Source of the DNA: Branchiostoma belcheri
Taxonomy: Eukaryota > Chordata > Leptocardii > Amphioxiformes > Branchiostomatidae
Assembly: GCF_001625305.1 (NCBI RefSeq)
Contig: NW_017804243.1
Span: forward strand, 1,922,089 to 1,986,088
Reading direction: 5' to 3'
Length of the DNA: 64,000 nt
The notes beneath the pieces were generated by a model, which was not told where the DNA came from, searched no databases, and was given only the letters and a program-made list of their open reading frames with translations. This document shows, one piece after another, positions 33,460-44,289 of the stretch (position 1 is the stretch's first letter; each line of letters begins with the position of its first letter). The translations under genes were made by a program, and so were the position numbers.

Positions 33460-36400
33460 TGCGTGTGTGTGTGTGTCTGTTTGTGTATGTGTGTGTGTTG
33501 TGTGTCTGTTTGTGTATGTCAGTGTTTTCGCATATTTGTGGTCAGCATATCTTAAGAAGGCCTGAATGGATTGTGATGCTATTTGGTATGTGGGTAGGTT
33601 TGGAAAAACGAAGGCCAAGGTCAATCGTGGGCCTCCTGGGGTCTGTCTCTGGTACTTAGCAGAACTTTTTACTGCAGCAGAACTTTTTTGTATTTTTTTT
33701 TACCTGAACATGCTACTATTTCTAGGATATTTTAGTAGCATATAGCTTTTTATGTTAGGAAGAAGTGGTGTAGGTTTGGTCCCCCTACCAGTTTGTTTTG
33801 GAACTGCAGGGGCATTCTTGGTAAAATCTTTTTAAGAGGATAAGTCAAGAAAGGAACAATGAACTCTAATGATTTGGGGCATGTAAGTAGCTTATTACAT
33901 GCTACATACCTCATTTGCTTTGCATAATTAGCTCATGCAAATTATGCAAATGAGGACTTAAATGGCAATTGTATAATTCCAGTGTTTTACATTATAGGAC
34001 AATAATAACACATTGTCACATGATTGATCAATGACAGGTGGGAACATTAAACAGATATTAGTACACATACTTCCACATGTACAATATATTTGTAATCAGG
34101 TAGTGCAGAACCACCAATCAAATATAGATTATGCTGTAAAACTTTATGTTCCTTAACATATGAGACAAATGAAACAAATAAATCTGCAAAAGCACTGAAT
34201 ATTTCGTTGAGGTTTGAGACCTCCAAACTCTTATTGAAAGTGTGAAAAGCTGCAGTTAAAGCTGCAAACTGATGCATTCTGGATTGTTCAAAGTAAAAGC
34301 TCATTCCATTGCCCTTTTTTCATGTTCTGTTACCTTTGATTGTGGGCATATTGCTCTCTTGCTTTGAAACTTCCTGTCAGAAAGAAGTGCTAATCTATTG
34401 AATTACATTCCTGCCTTGGTTGTCAACACAAATTTGTGTTGTTAATGTGTTGCTGGGAGACACAGATCCACTTAACATTGGTGGGACACGTGTTTGTCCC
34501 ACAGGCATACATGTGTAGTGTGTGAAGGTGTGGGTGAGAACAATTTTTGACATCATCTATGACATCATACATACACAGTACTCAACTGTTCTTGGTGCAT
34601 ATGCCTTATATGGTGTTAACTCTGGAGCAGGTGAATGTGAGGGGAATTCTAGATTTCCCACGGATCAGTGTCTAGCCAGTGTTCTAGCCATGTCTGCCTT
34701 TCCATCATTTGATGGAATTTTACAACTTTTGACTGACAAAATTTTGCCCAATCTGTCATCTTTGATGGTCAAAAATTGGCATATAAAGACATGAAAAAAT
34801 GCCATTGAACTAAGCTTAGTCTACCAGCAAAATTTGCCCCTCAAAATGCAGCAAATAATGTTCCAGAGGGTCAAGATTTCAAAATTTTCCCAGGGGAGCA
34901 TGCCCACAGACACCTGTAGGATTGTTGAACCTTCAGTGTTCAGGGCCAATAGAATAGATAGGGGATCTGCATTGAATTCCATTATAAGTGGAATGTTATA
35001 TTTACTAGAGGTATCATAGGATTGTTTGCATCACCTGCTAACTTAAAACAGCATGTAAGCCTGCTTTCCCAATTCCTAATTCCTGATTCAGAATTTACAA
35101 CAGTTAGACACAATCTGTTGCTATGATTGCTATCAAAGGTCTGGATACATCATAATTGGATCCATGCAATTATCATTTTTACCTCTGCAATGTACTAGAT
35201 GGGACACAGAAATTTATTCTTGATTAAATTTTGCTCACAACAATGCTCTGTTACAAATGAGGGGTGACGCTATAGAGAAGTAACCTCCTTTGATGTATGT
35301 AATACAAATAACTCCAGCTGTCAGGCTCACAGATTATAGAGCTATTAATATATGTACTTTCACTCAGTATAGAAAATCCATATGTATTCAGCTGGCTATG
35401 GTTATACTGTAGTTAAATATTACATTATTCGATGATCAATGTCTAGGCTTACATAGTATAGCTGTGGTGTTATGACTGTGTAGAATGATGCTATGTCAGT
35501 CTTTGGGCCAATTCTTTAGACATTTCATCAAAGTCCAAGTGTAACTAGCCTTTTAAATATATGAAAGGTAAAGGTACATTTGTAGTCCCATAGCCTTTTT
35601 CAGGCCATATGGGAATGCCAGGAATCGAACGTATGACCTCTATCAGTCTTGTGTCTGCTATTCTAACCACTCGGCCACTGGACACTACAGAGTCCACTAA
35701 ACATGTGTTCTTTTCTAAAAACAGGTGGCGCAGTTTTGAGAAGAACTCCAGCTACCAGCAGGCGTTCAAGAGCGGAGAAGATGGGAAGATCGTGACCAGC
35801 CAGCCCGTCAGGATGTCCGACGACCGCCACGGACCACAGGTGTCTGGGGACTACATTACCAGGTATCATAGTCTATTTACTAGTATATGGGCGAATAGGT
35901 TGTCCATTTTCCATTATACCCCATTGGAAGTCCACAAGCTTTTCTGGTGAATTCTGTCTTTCACAGGCAGCCATCCTAACACCTGTAGCAACCTGCCCGT
36001 GTTTGTATTCCAGTCACAATCCCCAAGGCAATCCTGACTGCTCTGTTCTGTATCACTTGAAGCTGTTTCATGTTCTGGTTGAACTGATAATTACATGTAT
36101 GATGGACAGTCCAAACTAGTCTATTCCAGTTTATAGGTGCTACCATGTGGTGAAAACTTTTTGACTTGATGAATGTGGATTTGTTTTATCAGTGTAGGGG
36201 TGTATACGTAGAAATAGCTACAATATCATTCTTATAACTTGAACAAAAGGCTATTGGCTAATGCTAAATGAACCAACCACAAGCAAAATGAACTGCTAGG
36301 CTAAGTTCATATTTTGTACCTGTTACAGGGTGACCAACGATGCCCGTGAAGATGAGATGAATGAGAACTTGACCCAGGTGGGTGGGATCATCGGGAACCT

Positions 36401-37761
36401 GAAGCACATGGCCATGGACATGGGCAACGAGCTGGACATGCAGAACACACAGCTGGACAGGATCGAAACAAAGGTACGTGGAAACTCTGGGCAGGGGTGG
36501 GAAGTGTACTGGAAAGTATCATTCATTCTTGGTGATGCCTCGGGAGTGAACCCAATAGTATAACTATAGTCCGGAATTCTAGATCTAGGTATTTTATAAA
36601 TACGTTTCACTGTTATTTTCCAAGCGCGCATAGCGTGTGTAGTCTAGTGGTTAGGTCCCTGCCTCTGGACCAGGAGGTTGGGGGTTCGAATCCCGGTTAT
36701 ATTCGCTCACCCTATACATGCACGCTACTGGAAAGTGTTACAGTCCTTAGGACGGGACGCGAGCATGTAGAATTGTATTGGGTAAGAACTACGTCAACTA
36801 TGATGCAGCCCTAGGCCAGCTGTCCCTTACCTCTCTGTACCAGAGACGAGTTCTCTGTACCAGAGACGAGTCCTACTCTGTAAGAAGTTTGCAGTGTCTT
36901 TATCAAGATCCCCTACTTTCTCCAGTTGGTTACCGCCTACACGTGCAATTGTACATGGCAGAGAACTCAGGTCCAAAAATCAAATCAGTCAATTTAGCTG
37001 CAGAACATCGAGATTTAAGAACAGTACTTTACCTTTCATTGTAAAGTTACTAAATGATAGTTGACATGTTCATTGTGTAAGTCATGGTTGTATTGAATCG
37101 TTATAGCTGATTTTATATTGTTTAACATTGTTGTATTGAATCGTTATAGCTGATTTTATATTGTAAACAATAACCACAATTCAGCCGAAGGGCTGCTATG
37201 GTATTGTATTTGTATTGGTATTTGTGTGGAAATAAATAAACCAGTCATAAGCTGTGGTTTCACTGTTCATTATACTTGTCAAAACCTAGGGGAATTTCTC
37301 TGGTACAATGAATCTGTTAATACTGTACTGTCCTCTGTCACGACCAGTGAGCGATAACTTGATCGAGATCAATTTTTCTACGAATGCCTACTGAACATCT
37401 GTTTGTCCCCGGAAGTAAGTTGTCTCCATACAGGCCTCAGGGGCATCCGTTTGCTCCAGAAGTAAGAGATGTTATGTCAGGTTTGAATCCTAACAACAAC
37501 AAGCATAACAACATTGGGTCAGGCAGTACCCGTGTGCGCTTTTTTGCAGTTGAAACAATTCTGTAGTACAGCAGAATTACAAACCATGCTTTGTTATGAT
37601 TTCATGGTAAGAGGCCACTGCTAAAAACACAAATTTTAAAACAAAATCACCATCACGATTTCCAGTAGTCAGACTGTGTGTTTTTGTTCCAGGCTGACTC
37701 AAATGTGGACAGAATCCAGCTTGCCGACAAGAGGGCCAACAAGGTGCTGAGAAAGCAGTGA
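20981..37761 (+). CDS. SNAP25: SNAP-23/25 family Qbc-SNARE, copy A (complete)
   Basis: Seven coding exons: 20981-21052, 25294-25335, 27403-27451, 33214-33331, 35725-35862, 36329-36473, 37693-37761. All are GT-AG with frame maintained, giving 210 residues against 206 for human SNAP-25. The start [15 protein letters not shown] is typical of the family. SNARE helix 1 (residues about 10-80) has [14 protein letters not shown] and the zero-layer Gln53 in LDEQG. The central cysteine cluster CCGLCVCPW (Cys84, 85, 88, 90) is the palmitoylation site that anchors the protein to plasma membrane. SNARE helix 2 (about 141-208) begins [15 protein letters not shown] and has zero-layer Gln178 in MQNTQLDRI. 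Family role: with syntaxin and synaptobrevin it forms the four-helix bundle that drives exocytosis. The codon for Cys92 of vertebrate SNAP-25 is Trp here. Acceptor at 20963-20964 shows that a 5' UTR exon lies upstream, not identified. SNAP-23 and SNAP-25 cannot be told apart before the vertebrate duplication. Confidence 0.95.
21333..22336. mobile_element. hAT-like non-autonomous DNA transposon (1,004 bp)
   Basis: Inverted termini TAGGGGTGGGTACCGGTTCA at both ends, flanked by a perfect 8-bp direct repeat GTAATGAT (21325-21332 and 22337-22344), the hAT signature. Subterminal regions are full of GGTCCGGACC-like motifs. No transposase frame. The middle is GC-richer. It is in SNAP25-A intron 1. 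Confidence 0.92.
22615..22969. mobile_element. MITE, CAGGGCTCGAAATTC ends, 355 bp
   Basis: Perfect 15-bp inverted termini CAGGGCTCGAAATTC, flanked by AGGCT direct repeats (22610-22614, 22970-22974). Interior has paired GGGTGCACTGGTGCACCC-type motifs. Shares termini with MITE family 1 but not most of the interior. In SNAP25-A intron 1. Confidence 0.8.
23657..23958. repeat. MITE family 2 (GTGTTCTAGCC ends) copy
   Basis: Left GGTGTTCTTCTAGCCAG and right CTGGCTAGAACACTG are inverted. Interior has the repeated TTTTGCC/TTTGACAAAAATT blocks. In SNAP25-A intron 1. Confidence 0.6.
24298..24521. repeat. MITE family 2 copy
   Basis: Begins TGTGTTCTAGCCAGCCAGAATTTT and ends GGCAATGGCTAGAAGGCTGG, with AAGCTTAGTTTAATGACATCTCT in the interior as in the 11.4 and 34.7 kb copies. 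Confidence 0.6.
24530..27402 (+). other. SNAP25-A introns 1-2, otherwise featureless apart from exon 2
   Basis: Apart from exon 2 (25294-25335) no coding sequence is evident. A GC-richer patch at 24.94-25.08 kb contains homeobox-like TTTAATGATCATGATC and a short GC palindrome, and could be regulatory. The rest is AT-rich with short TA and TG runs (26.85-26.89 kb). Confidence 0.4.
28716..29586. repeat. Possible insertion with 12-bp inverted ends splitting the tandem array
   Basis: TACCTCCGGGTA at 28716-28727 is exactly inverted at 29575-29586. The block separates CAGCACAGTAATAGGGCTTT (28,690) from TGTTAATATATGGG (29,608), which are contiguous at the other array junctions, so about 0.9 kb was inserted there. 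Inside, two diverged direct copies (28.83-28.95 and 29.22-29.34 kb) share GGGCTGTAGATGGTGCA. It has unusual GC-rich composition for an intron and a 208-codon open frame without recognised similarity. Confidence 0.5.
29609..32926. repeat. 973-bp near-identical tandem repeat array in SNAP25-A intron 3
   Basis: Segment A (about 430 bp, starts GTTAATATATGGGAATTATG) recurs at 29609, 30582 and 32497. Segment B (about 510 bp, starts TGTCAGGGCGGCCAAGTTC) recurs at 30038, about 31010 and 31522. Order is A-B-A-B-B-A, the fifth block carrying a SINE. Copies differ by only a few bases. Each B contains a strong hairpin (CCTGGCATAAGGAA / TTTCCTCATGCCAGG). The 73-codon minus frame found in every A copy (29707-29928, 30679-30900, 32595-32816) has no family features and is probably passenger sequence. 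Confidence 0.9.
31699..32125 (+). mobile_element. Full-length tRNA-derived SINE (427 bp) with target duplication
   Basis: The head is tRNA-like, with A box TGGTGTAGTGGTAC and B box GGTTCGATTCC. A central conserved region follows (CGGATAGGACGTTAAATGG ... CACGTTAAAGAACCC), then an (AAAAT)n tail. The 6-bp direct repeat TAAGGC flanks it (31693-31698 and 32126-32131). It interrupts one B unit of the array; the other two B units are uninterrupted at that point. Confidence 0.9.
33214..33331 (+). other. SNAP25: SNAP25-A exon 4: end of SNARE helix 1 and palmitoylated cysteine cluster
   Basis: 118-nt exon, phase 1 in and phase 2 out, acceptor CACCACCAG. It encodes [20 protein letters not shown], then [15 protein letters not shown]. 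This is the exon that is duplicated as 5a/5b in vertebrate SNAP-25. Only one version is visible here. The following intron begins GTCAGT and soon enters a (TG)n run. Confidence 0.93.
33407..33460 (+). repeat. (TG)n microsatellite
   Basis: About 26 TG units followed by an impure TG/TTTG tail to 33,520, starting 75 bases after SNAP25-A exon 4. Confidence 0.95.
34678..34935. repeat. MITE family 2 partial copy
   Basis: Begins CAGTGTTCTAGCCATG; carries TTTGACTGACAAAATTTTGCCC and AGCTTAGTCTACCAGCAAAATTTG; right terminus missing. In SNAP25-A intron 4. Confidence 0.55.
35565..35691 (-). mobile_element. SINE with Leu/Ser-tRNA-like head, minus strand
   Basis: The reverse strand reads A box TGGCCGAGTGGTTAG, then after a type II-like arm, B box GTTCGATTCC and GGCATTCCC. 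It ends 33 bases before SNAP25-A exon 5. No cloverleaf-quality acceptor stem is seen, so a SINE is more likely than a tRNA gene. Confidence 0.65.
35930..36170 (-). mobile_element. LINE reverse transcriptase fragment, minus strand, frameshifted
   Basis: The reverse strand encodes [18 protein letters not shown], then after a frameshift [17 protein letters not shown], the typical LQxxQNRAxRI...LGWLPVxxRI block of CR1-group LINE C-termini. In SNAP25-A intron 5. Confidence 0.75.
36632..36710 (+). mobile_element. tRNA-related SINE head
   Basis: A box TAGTCTAGTGGTTAGG and B box GGTTCGAATCCC with proper spacing, followed by CTTAGGACGGGACGCGAGC-type sequence. Acceptor ends do not pair well, so not called a functional tRNA. 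Confidence 0.6.
36778..37248 (+). mobile_element. LINE 3' fragment with internal 20-bp duplication
   Basis: The plus strand encodes [17 protein letters not shown], then after a frameshift [20 protein letters not shown] and [17 protein letters not shown], a LINE reverse transcriptase C-terminus. A direct 20-bp duplication (TCTCTGTACCAGAGACGAGT, near 36,831-36,871) sits at the frame change. A second tandem repeat of about 42 bp (TTGTATTGAATCGTTATAGC...) is at 37,087-37,165. The end AAATAAATAAACCAGTCAT resembles the LINE tail at 2.9 kb. Confidence 0.75.
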
Positions 37762-40700
37762 AAATGCGGACGCACGCGTGGATCTATGTAGTACGCAACT
37801 TCTCTCGGAGATTGAGATGGGGACCCAGTCCAATGTTTAACGTGCCTCATGTCAGGAGATACACCAGAGCTATACGCTGTAATTACCAGGGTAGTACTGT
37901 AAAGATTTTGTCTTTAATCAATTTATGGACTGCGGTTTCGGAATGGGGGCCAGAATCTTTATTGAACTGCCCTTCTTGTTTCCAGAGTTCACTATGTTGT
38001 AATCATCAATTCATGACAGTGATGTCTTTTTAATATTGATGTAACTTTTCTTTCCTATTCCAAGCATATTTAGTAATTACTTAATATGCATCTCCTGTTG
38101 GTATTAAAATCATAATTGAACCCTAAAGCATAAGTTATGAACACAGAATGATACATTGTATATATTAAAATGCATCATAATACACACAATCCTGAAGGAT
38201 ATAGTTGTAATTTGAAGTAGGGTGACCGTTTTGGAATCAACAGGATTCAAGAATGACATTGGTTGGTGCTTCTAGCCTAGATTATAGTTTCTATAGACTA
38301 TGTAGAATCAAGGAGGACCCTACTATCTTCCCATGACATGGTCAATTGTTGTGTCTTATAATAACATCCTTCTGTGTCTGTCATGTTGACCAAAGTTTAC
38401 GAGTTGTCATTGCTTTTCCTGATAACTAACAGTTCCACAGAATAAGACTTAGTACATAATGCTTGTCCAGTGGTGATTTTGAATGGCTTGAACAAGCTGT
38501 TCTACATGTACATTGTAGTTGTCAACCTTATTCCGTCTCAATATATGATCAATACATCATAACAAGGATCTTTTATTCTTTTAACCAGCAGAATAATGTA
38601 AGGTGAGTAATACACATGTACATCTCACAACAATGAGTGAAGACAACCCTTTCTGTTGTGACACTTCCTTCTCAATGTACAAAATGTAATGTATGATCAT
38701 ACAGAAGGTACTGCGCCTCCACAAATTCATGATTTCTGTTGTTTGGTCAGTTCTATCAGAATTTTGTCGCGTAAGATATCGTTTCCAACACAAGATTTGA
38801 AAACTGCATTTTTTGCGGTACTTTTGTATTCGCGGTTTTTGCGGTCACGTCTGTACAGCTAACTTATCATTACCATGAACAAATAATTTGCCGACTTTCT
38901 TTTTGCTGCTCCTGCTGCCACCGTGGACGTATAGTTCCGCGAACATGTCCATTTTTCTGTGACCGTGAACTTCTGCTACCACGAACGTTAAGTGATTTAC
39001 AGTACGCAAAAACGACCTTAAACAATCATAGGTTCAATAAAAGTGCTATGCACATTATATTTCAGATTTCGTTTTGCCAGCGTGCTCAATACTGCTATGA
39101 TGAGCACTACTAATATGAAAGAATTGTCTTGATGAGTGTGGTCAATGTGAGATATACAAATGACCATTGTTCTTCTACCATGGGAACATACAGTAGAATG
39201 TCATTCTGTTGTCCTTTTATTTCTTCACATCTTTCCAAGTTGGTGACAAAAGGCAAATCTTGAATGTGATTGCATTAAAAAACAGACCACAGTCCTAGAC
39301 ATACGGTACATGTATGTACATGTACATTGCAGTCACAACTTTATGCTATGCTATTTCTGTACACGAGACAAAGTGAAGTGCTTACCAACAAGCTTTTGAT
39401 CAGTCCTCAGATCACTCTTAAGTTGAAATGATCCAGACTTTTGGCCCCCGGCACAGTTGAAGGATGGCTGAAGTGTTGTGATGTATATGGCTCCTATTCA
39501 CTCCTCTCAAAACATACTCCAGCTCAGTGTTCAATATTCTGACTTGTATCCAAAGTCATGGAATATGACTTAGTCACACAACTTGATTATGTACCTTCCT
39601 TCCATATATCTGGTGATCTGTTACACTAGCTCATTATAATGCTAAAGGTCACCAAGCTACACTTGAATTTAAAAAAAAAACAATCCAAATCAAGTCCTGT
39701 AAAATACATATACCGGTAATGAAAATTCAGCTTCCTTGCACAAACAGCTTTGAAACATATGTCAGGTATGGAAAGTGCTGTACATTTCAGATCACATGGC
39801 TTGACACTGTGTTGGAGTGAGTGGTGAACAGTGCTCGAGTTGGTCACATGTATCAGGCATACTGCTCTTCAACAGTGCACTTAAAGCCCACACTAATTTA
39901 TTTCCTTCATTCTCTGACATTTTCGGGTGAAAATATACAAAGTGAATGTCATAAAATCAGAAGGGAGGGAGGAAAACTTGAATATGACTGTATTCTCTCC
40001 ATAAATGTGTTTTTCAAGTTGAGCCTAATTTTTTTTTAATGCAAGAAGTTGAGAGAGAACCAACAAATCAAATTGATGTGGCCTAACTGAGAAAGAGGGA
40101 ACTTAAAACTGTGGGCTGACTATTGTACACTTTACATGCAATAAGTGATTTTATTTTGCACATGGGTGTTGGATATGAAGGAATCATTAGCTAAACGTAA
40201 TGGAAAAGTTGCATTTGTTACCATGATGCAAAGGCAACTGGTCAATCTCTTCAGTATTTAAATCACTGAATTGTGCCATTCTTTGTCCTTTTTCCAAACA
40301 AAATGGTACAATTCTGGTGTCTTCCATGTTGTGTTATATGTTTTTATTATACAATAGAAACTAGCTACCTGTACCATGATATGAATCATAGGCCAGGGAT
40401 AGCAGGATTGTATCTGTGCAGAAAGTTAACAGTCTTTTGTCAGTTTCCATTTTCTGATACATGTATTTGTATTTCAGGTCCATTGTTAAATAAGGCAATC
40501 CTATCAATAGACAATACATTCTATCCCTTTCCAGCTTATTTCTAGGTTTAACTGAAAATACAGTAGATTCACACATGTTCAAACATAAATGGCATAGTAT
40601 TTGGGAAACGAGGCACAGTCTAGTCTTCATGCCTCTTGCACATGCAGCCACTCTCATTGGTTGCACCAGTAATTGCCAAGCAATCATTGGTTTAACTGCT

Positions 40701-41159
40701 AATTGTGATTGACAGCTAGGATGGCATATTGTATGTATCATTGCATTTCCATAGTTGTTCCATGGTACATATACCATAATCATCATCATCATAATAGCTC
40801 GCATAATACTAGTAGCTCACATGATGATACATCTACAGCTAATTTACTGTTCTTTCCTGTCAACTGGCATGTTAATTGCAGTCTTTCTTAATTTTTTTCA
40901 GGCAGGTTGTAGAGCAAAAGTGTACAATTCTGTCATATTTCGGTCATTGTTCTAGATATTGCTCACTTATGTTTCTATTGTAATCCTTACGAGATCCTGA
41001 ACTTCATTTCAGATGAAAGAATCACATTACATAACTTAAGGTTGACTTTATAAAACTGGCTTTGTTGTTTCTTTTCTGGGATGATGGTGTGAAAAGTAAT
41101 GCATAGTGTAAGAGGGTGCCTATAGTTGGAGTACAGTAACAACATGCAAGCACATTTTG
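37762..41159. other. SNAP25-A 3' UTR and intergenic DNA
   Basis: Starts right after the SNAP25-A stop. Several possible AATAAA signals occur (for example near 39,036), so the 3' end cannot be fixed. No further gene or named repeat is recognisable; the sequence is AT-rich with only short open frames. Confidence 0.5.
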
Positions 41160-41286
41160 TGTCGTGTTGTGTAATGGTCAGCGTGTTTGGCCTAGAACCC
41201 AGAGGTACTGGGTTCGAATCCTCTGACATGCCCCAAAACTGTGCCCCTGGGAAAGGTACTTCATATGACATTCTTCACCTCATTGC
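41160..41286 (+). mobile_element. SINE, same family as the 31.7-kb element, truncated
   Basis: Head GTGTCGTGTTGTGTAATGG, B box GGTTCGAATCC, then CCCTGGGAAAGGTACTTCATA, which parallels CCTTGGGAAAGGTACTTTAC after the head of the 31.7-kb SINE. The central domain and tail are missing. Confidence 0.7.
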
Positions 41287-41849
41287 TTTTGCAAATTTAT
41301 GACTTGGGCAAGAAAAGAAGGAATACAGGTAATTATTTTCCATTTCAAAACTCTCTGAGTTGGAAAAAAGGGCAAGTTGGGTAAAATAAATGACCTACAA
41401 GAATTTAATACATTACGGGGCTGTCCTTGGTACTGAAAAGCTAACATCTGGGTTTATACGTTCTAATCTACGTGTAGCTGCCTTTTACTCAGCCAATCTC
41501 ATGGCTAGGTCGGGTTTTGAGCGACAAGCACATCTCCCACGCTTTAAATACGCAGAAGTCCAATGTTCTCAGTCACACTCTGCTTGACATTTTATGGTCT
41601 GAACGTTATTCATCATGGCGGTGCAGTCTGGGCGATACTACTCAACAGCACCCCTAGCGTTCCTGAAGCAAACTGCAGCACAATGCAGCCGTGCTCTTCT
41701 TTGCATTCAAATCACGCGCACTGAGACTGATGTTGCGTCAACAGATCCTTTTATAATGCTCACTGGGAATGAGCAACCCAGGGGGCGCGGTGTAGATATT
41801 AAACTAGAGTTTCCAAGTAAAGCCTGATCTGTCTCCGCGGAGGATCAAT

Positions 41850-42060
41850 TATTTATATAGTTAATCAAAGAGAAAGAGAGAGGCTTATGGAGATCAGGTT
41901 TTCATCAGTTCACTTTCATAATAAGTTAAAGGCACCCAAGGCGATTTTAGGGCGGTAAAGCTAGATTTTCAAAGTCAATTTGTTGGTCTTTTTTTTATTG
42001 TACAATAACAATTTGTAGTATTATTGAATTTCGAATCTACCCTATCCCACATCATACTGC
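41850..42060. repeat. MITE family 3 copy with flanking shared segment
   Basis: AAAGGCACCCAAGGCGATTTTAGGGCGG starts at about 41,931. The preceding CAATTATTTATATAG...AAAGAGAAAGAGAGAGGCTT (41.85-41.92 kb) recurs in inverse orientation at about 60.59-60.64 kb beside another family 3 copy. Confidence 0.5.
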
Positions 42061-42342
42061 ACCAGTGGGCTAGCCACCTGCTGTAGTGTTTGCACAATTG
42101 TGTGGCCCAGGGGCTACAGAAACGGAGATGAGCGCCGCCCAATGCACCATATATACGTCCAGGAAGGAAGTATGATTACTAGTATTTGCCAAAACACCCA
42201 CAAGAAGGGGCACCGTCATTGCTTCATGATCACCTAGTACCTGTAAACAGATTAAGTACGACAACATATAATCCTGTTATTTGATGTTCGCACGTAGCCC
42301 AGATGTATCCAAGTTTTTCTACATTCAAGATACCTTTATGAT

Positions 42343-42480
42343 GACAAAGACCCTAGCCTCCACTGGGCTTCAGAGGTAGCTGCAAAGAGTAGAAATTGGT
42401 CAAATAGACAGGCGGTAACATGTCAGAGGAATTAGTCCGCTAAAGCAGTACAGATTGCCGCTCTGGTAGAGGCTACAAAG
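42343..42480. repeat. Dispersed repeat (CCTCCACTGGGCTTCAGAG...)
   Basis: Shares CCTC..CNGGCTTCAGA and AAATTGGTCANATAGACAG blocks with 56.94-57.02 and 59.19-59.28 kb. Class unknown. Confidence 0.4.
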
Positions 42481-43167
42481 GTCCATTACTTCTCACCAGT
42501 AGCACCAGCTGCCACTACAACCGCTGTCCGTGATGACTGGCGCCTACAGTATAGACCATTACATGCTTTTATGGCTATCTAATAAGTCTAGATGAGGGGG
42601 TGGTTCGTAATCTCCAAGCAGATCCCTTTCGGTGGCAAAAATACAGTATCAAATTGGCCAGGCAGTATCCATTAGCCAGAGAAGGTCGCCGGTGGGGGTA
42701 GCGACAAAAAAAAACCCGTCCATATATAAAGAGCTAACGATCATTCCTCCACAACCTCTGCTTGGAGAGTAGTGGTTCGATTCATGGGTGTTCCCTGACA
42801 GCTGAACTCAGATGATTGGCTGATGGTGTGACCTTTGTGGCGTGACCTTCAACATTCTGTCGGACCTCTCGTGCTCAGGACATTCCAGGGGTTTAGTTGT
42901 CGTCATCTGTGGGCGATGTTGTGTAGGCTCTGCCACATCTTGCAACGGGTAGTCTGTCATATCAGCACGGGTTAGCAACAAGGAAACGACTTCATCCATG
43001 TAATTTTTAACCTTCAGCCTGCTAAGGTAGCCGTTTGGTACTACCAAATTACAAGTATTGGGTCGGTTCAGCCAGCATGGAGAGGTTTTTAAGGACCCAG
43101 GTGGCAGATCAAATACACGGCACTCATTGCATTGGCGATACTACATGAGGATGAATTTGAAATAGAC

Positions 43168-43279
43168 TTTAAGGCATCCAGTGCAGTTTTTAGGGCTATG
43201 TGTCAATATGTCATACAGATTGCCTTATTCAGAATATTTCCAGTTTTGCCGCCCTGAAATTGCATTGGATGCCTTTAAA
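43168..43279. mobile_element. Short (112-bp) MITE family 3 element
   Basis: Left TTTAAGGCATCCAGTGCAG..AGGGC and right, reverse-complemented, TTTAAAGGCATCCAATGCAA..AGGGCGGC form long inverted termini with almost no interior. Confidence 0.65.
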
Positions 43280-43562
43280 CTTACACAGGTTGACCCACAC
43301 TTATTTATCTTGTTGAACGTAAGAACTTGATATAATCTTGATCTGAAATATTCAAAATACTTTCCATCCAGGTGGAATTTAACATTTGAAATAAGGTGTT
43401 ATTCTTCGGCATTTAGAACGGTCGAAAAAATGCTTGCCTTGTCATCAGATTGACGATCCATGGCAAGTCTGTTGACCACTATATCAGAGGTTTTCATAGC
43501 TAGGTACTCCGCACAGCATTCTGCTTGGTATTCATCCTCCGTCCACCAACGTACGTCGATAA

Positions 43563-43972
43563 GGCCACAGCAAGTAATTTTTATGGATGACATCAGCGCG
43601 CGCATTAGTTTTTGCCTGATTTTGGGGGAAGAAACAAGAAATTTTGTTGCCCTCTGACAGTGGTCAACATGCCGAAAATGTGCAAATATGTCTGTTCCCA
43701 TGCCAGAACGTGGATGGCAGATAACTATGAAGGCAGGAGACAAGAAAAGACTCTGATTTAATGTTTTGTTTTTACTTTGATGCAGTGATGTGATGTTGGC
43801 TGTGTATATGTGATGTTCCCACCGAATCAAAACCATTAGTACAATGATTGAATCAAGATTTTAAAATGTAGGAACCTTGTTTTTTTCGGCCCGCGTCTTG
43901 TTTTTTTCGCCCGCTTGCATTAGATTTGGAGTCTGCGGAGGATGTCATCCATAAAATGTATTTGCTTTGGCC
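43563..43972 (-). mobile_element. MITE family 4 (GGCCACAGCAAGTAATTT ends), about 410 bp
   Basis: Left end GGCCACAGCAAGTAATTTTT...GGATGACATC and the reverse complement of the right end GGCCAAAGCAAATACATTTT...GGATGACATC are inverted termini of about 45 bp. A second copy in opposite orientation is at 58.4-58.9 kb. Open frames here are part of it. Confidence 0.75.
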
Positions 43973-44289
43973 ATAAGTGATTACACGGGAGGGTATAAGA
44001 GGTTTGTGTGCTCGGCTGGACGTTAAACCCCTCCCACAGCGGGTCCCAAGGTCAGCCCGGTAATCATCGGACTCGGGATGGGGTTCTGGAGTCAGCAGAA
44101 CAGGCGAGGTGATCACCACGCCTACACAGCACATTCGGAGAGGCCTTACTCTAAGCCACAGCAGGTGCGATGACGATGTGTGATTCAAATAATTGGTTAC
44201 CATGGTAACTTGAATTGGACCAGTGCTAATAGTATCAGGATCTTTCTCTGGCGGAGAAGAGGTTATTTGCGTTACTTCTTGTTTCATCT

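Noticed and set aside
33076..33659. 155- and 182-codon frames around SNAP25-A exon 4
   Set aside because: They read through the real exon into the (TG)n tract; only 33214-33331 is coding.
36632..36705. tRNA gene
   Set aside because: A and B boxes are good but the acceptor stem does not pair and flanking DNA is SINE-like; also rejected at 31.71, 35.61 and 41.16 kb for the same reason.
43399..44287. 144- and 145-codon minus-strand frames
   Set aside because: They coincide with a MITE and its flanks and show no domain.
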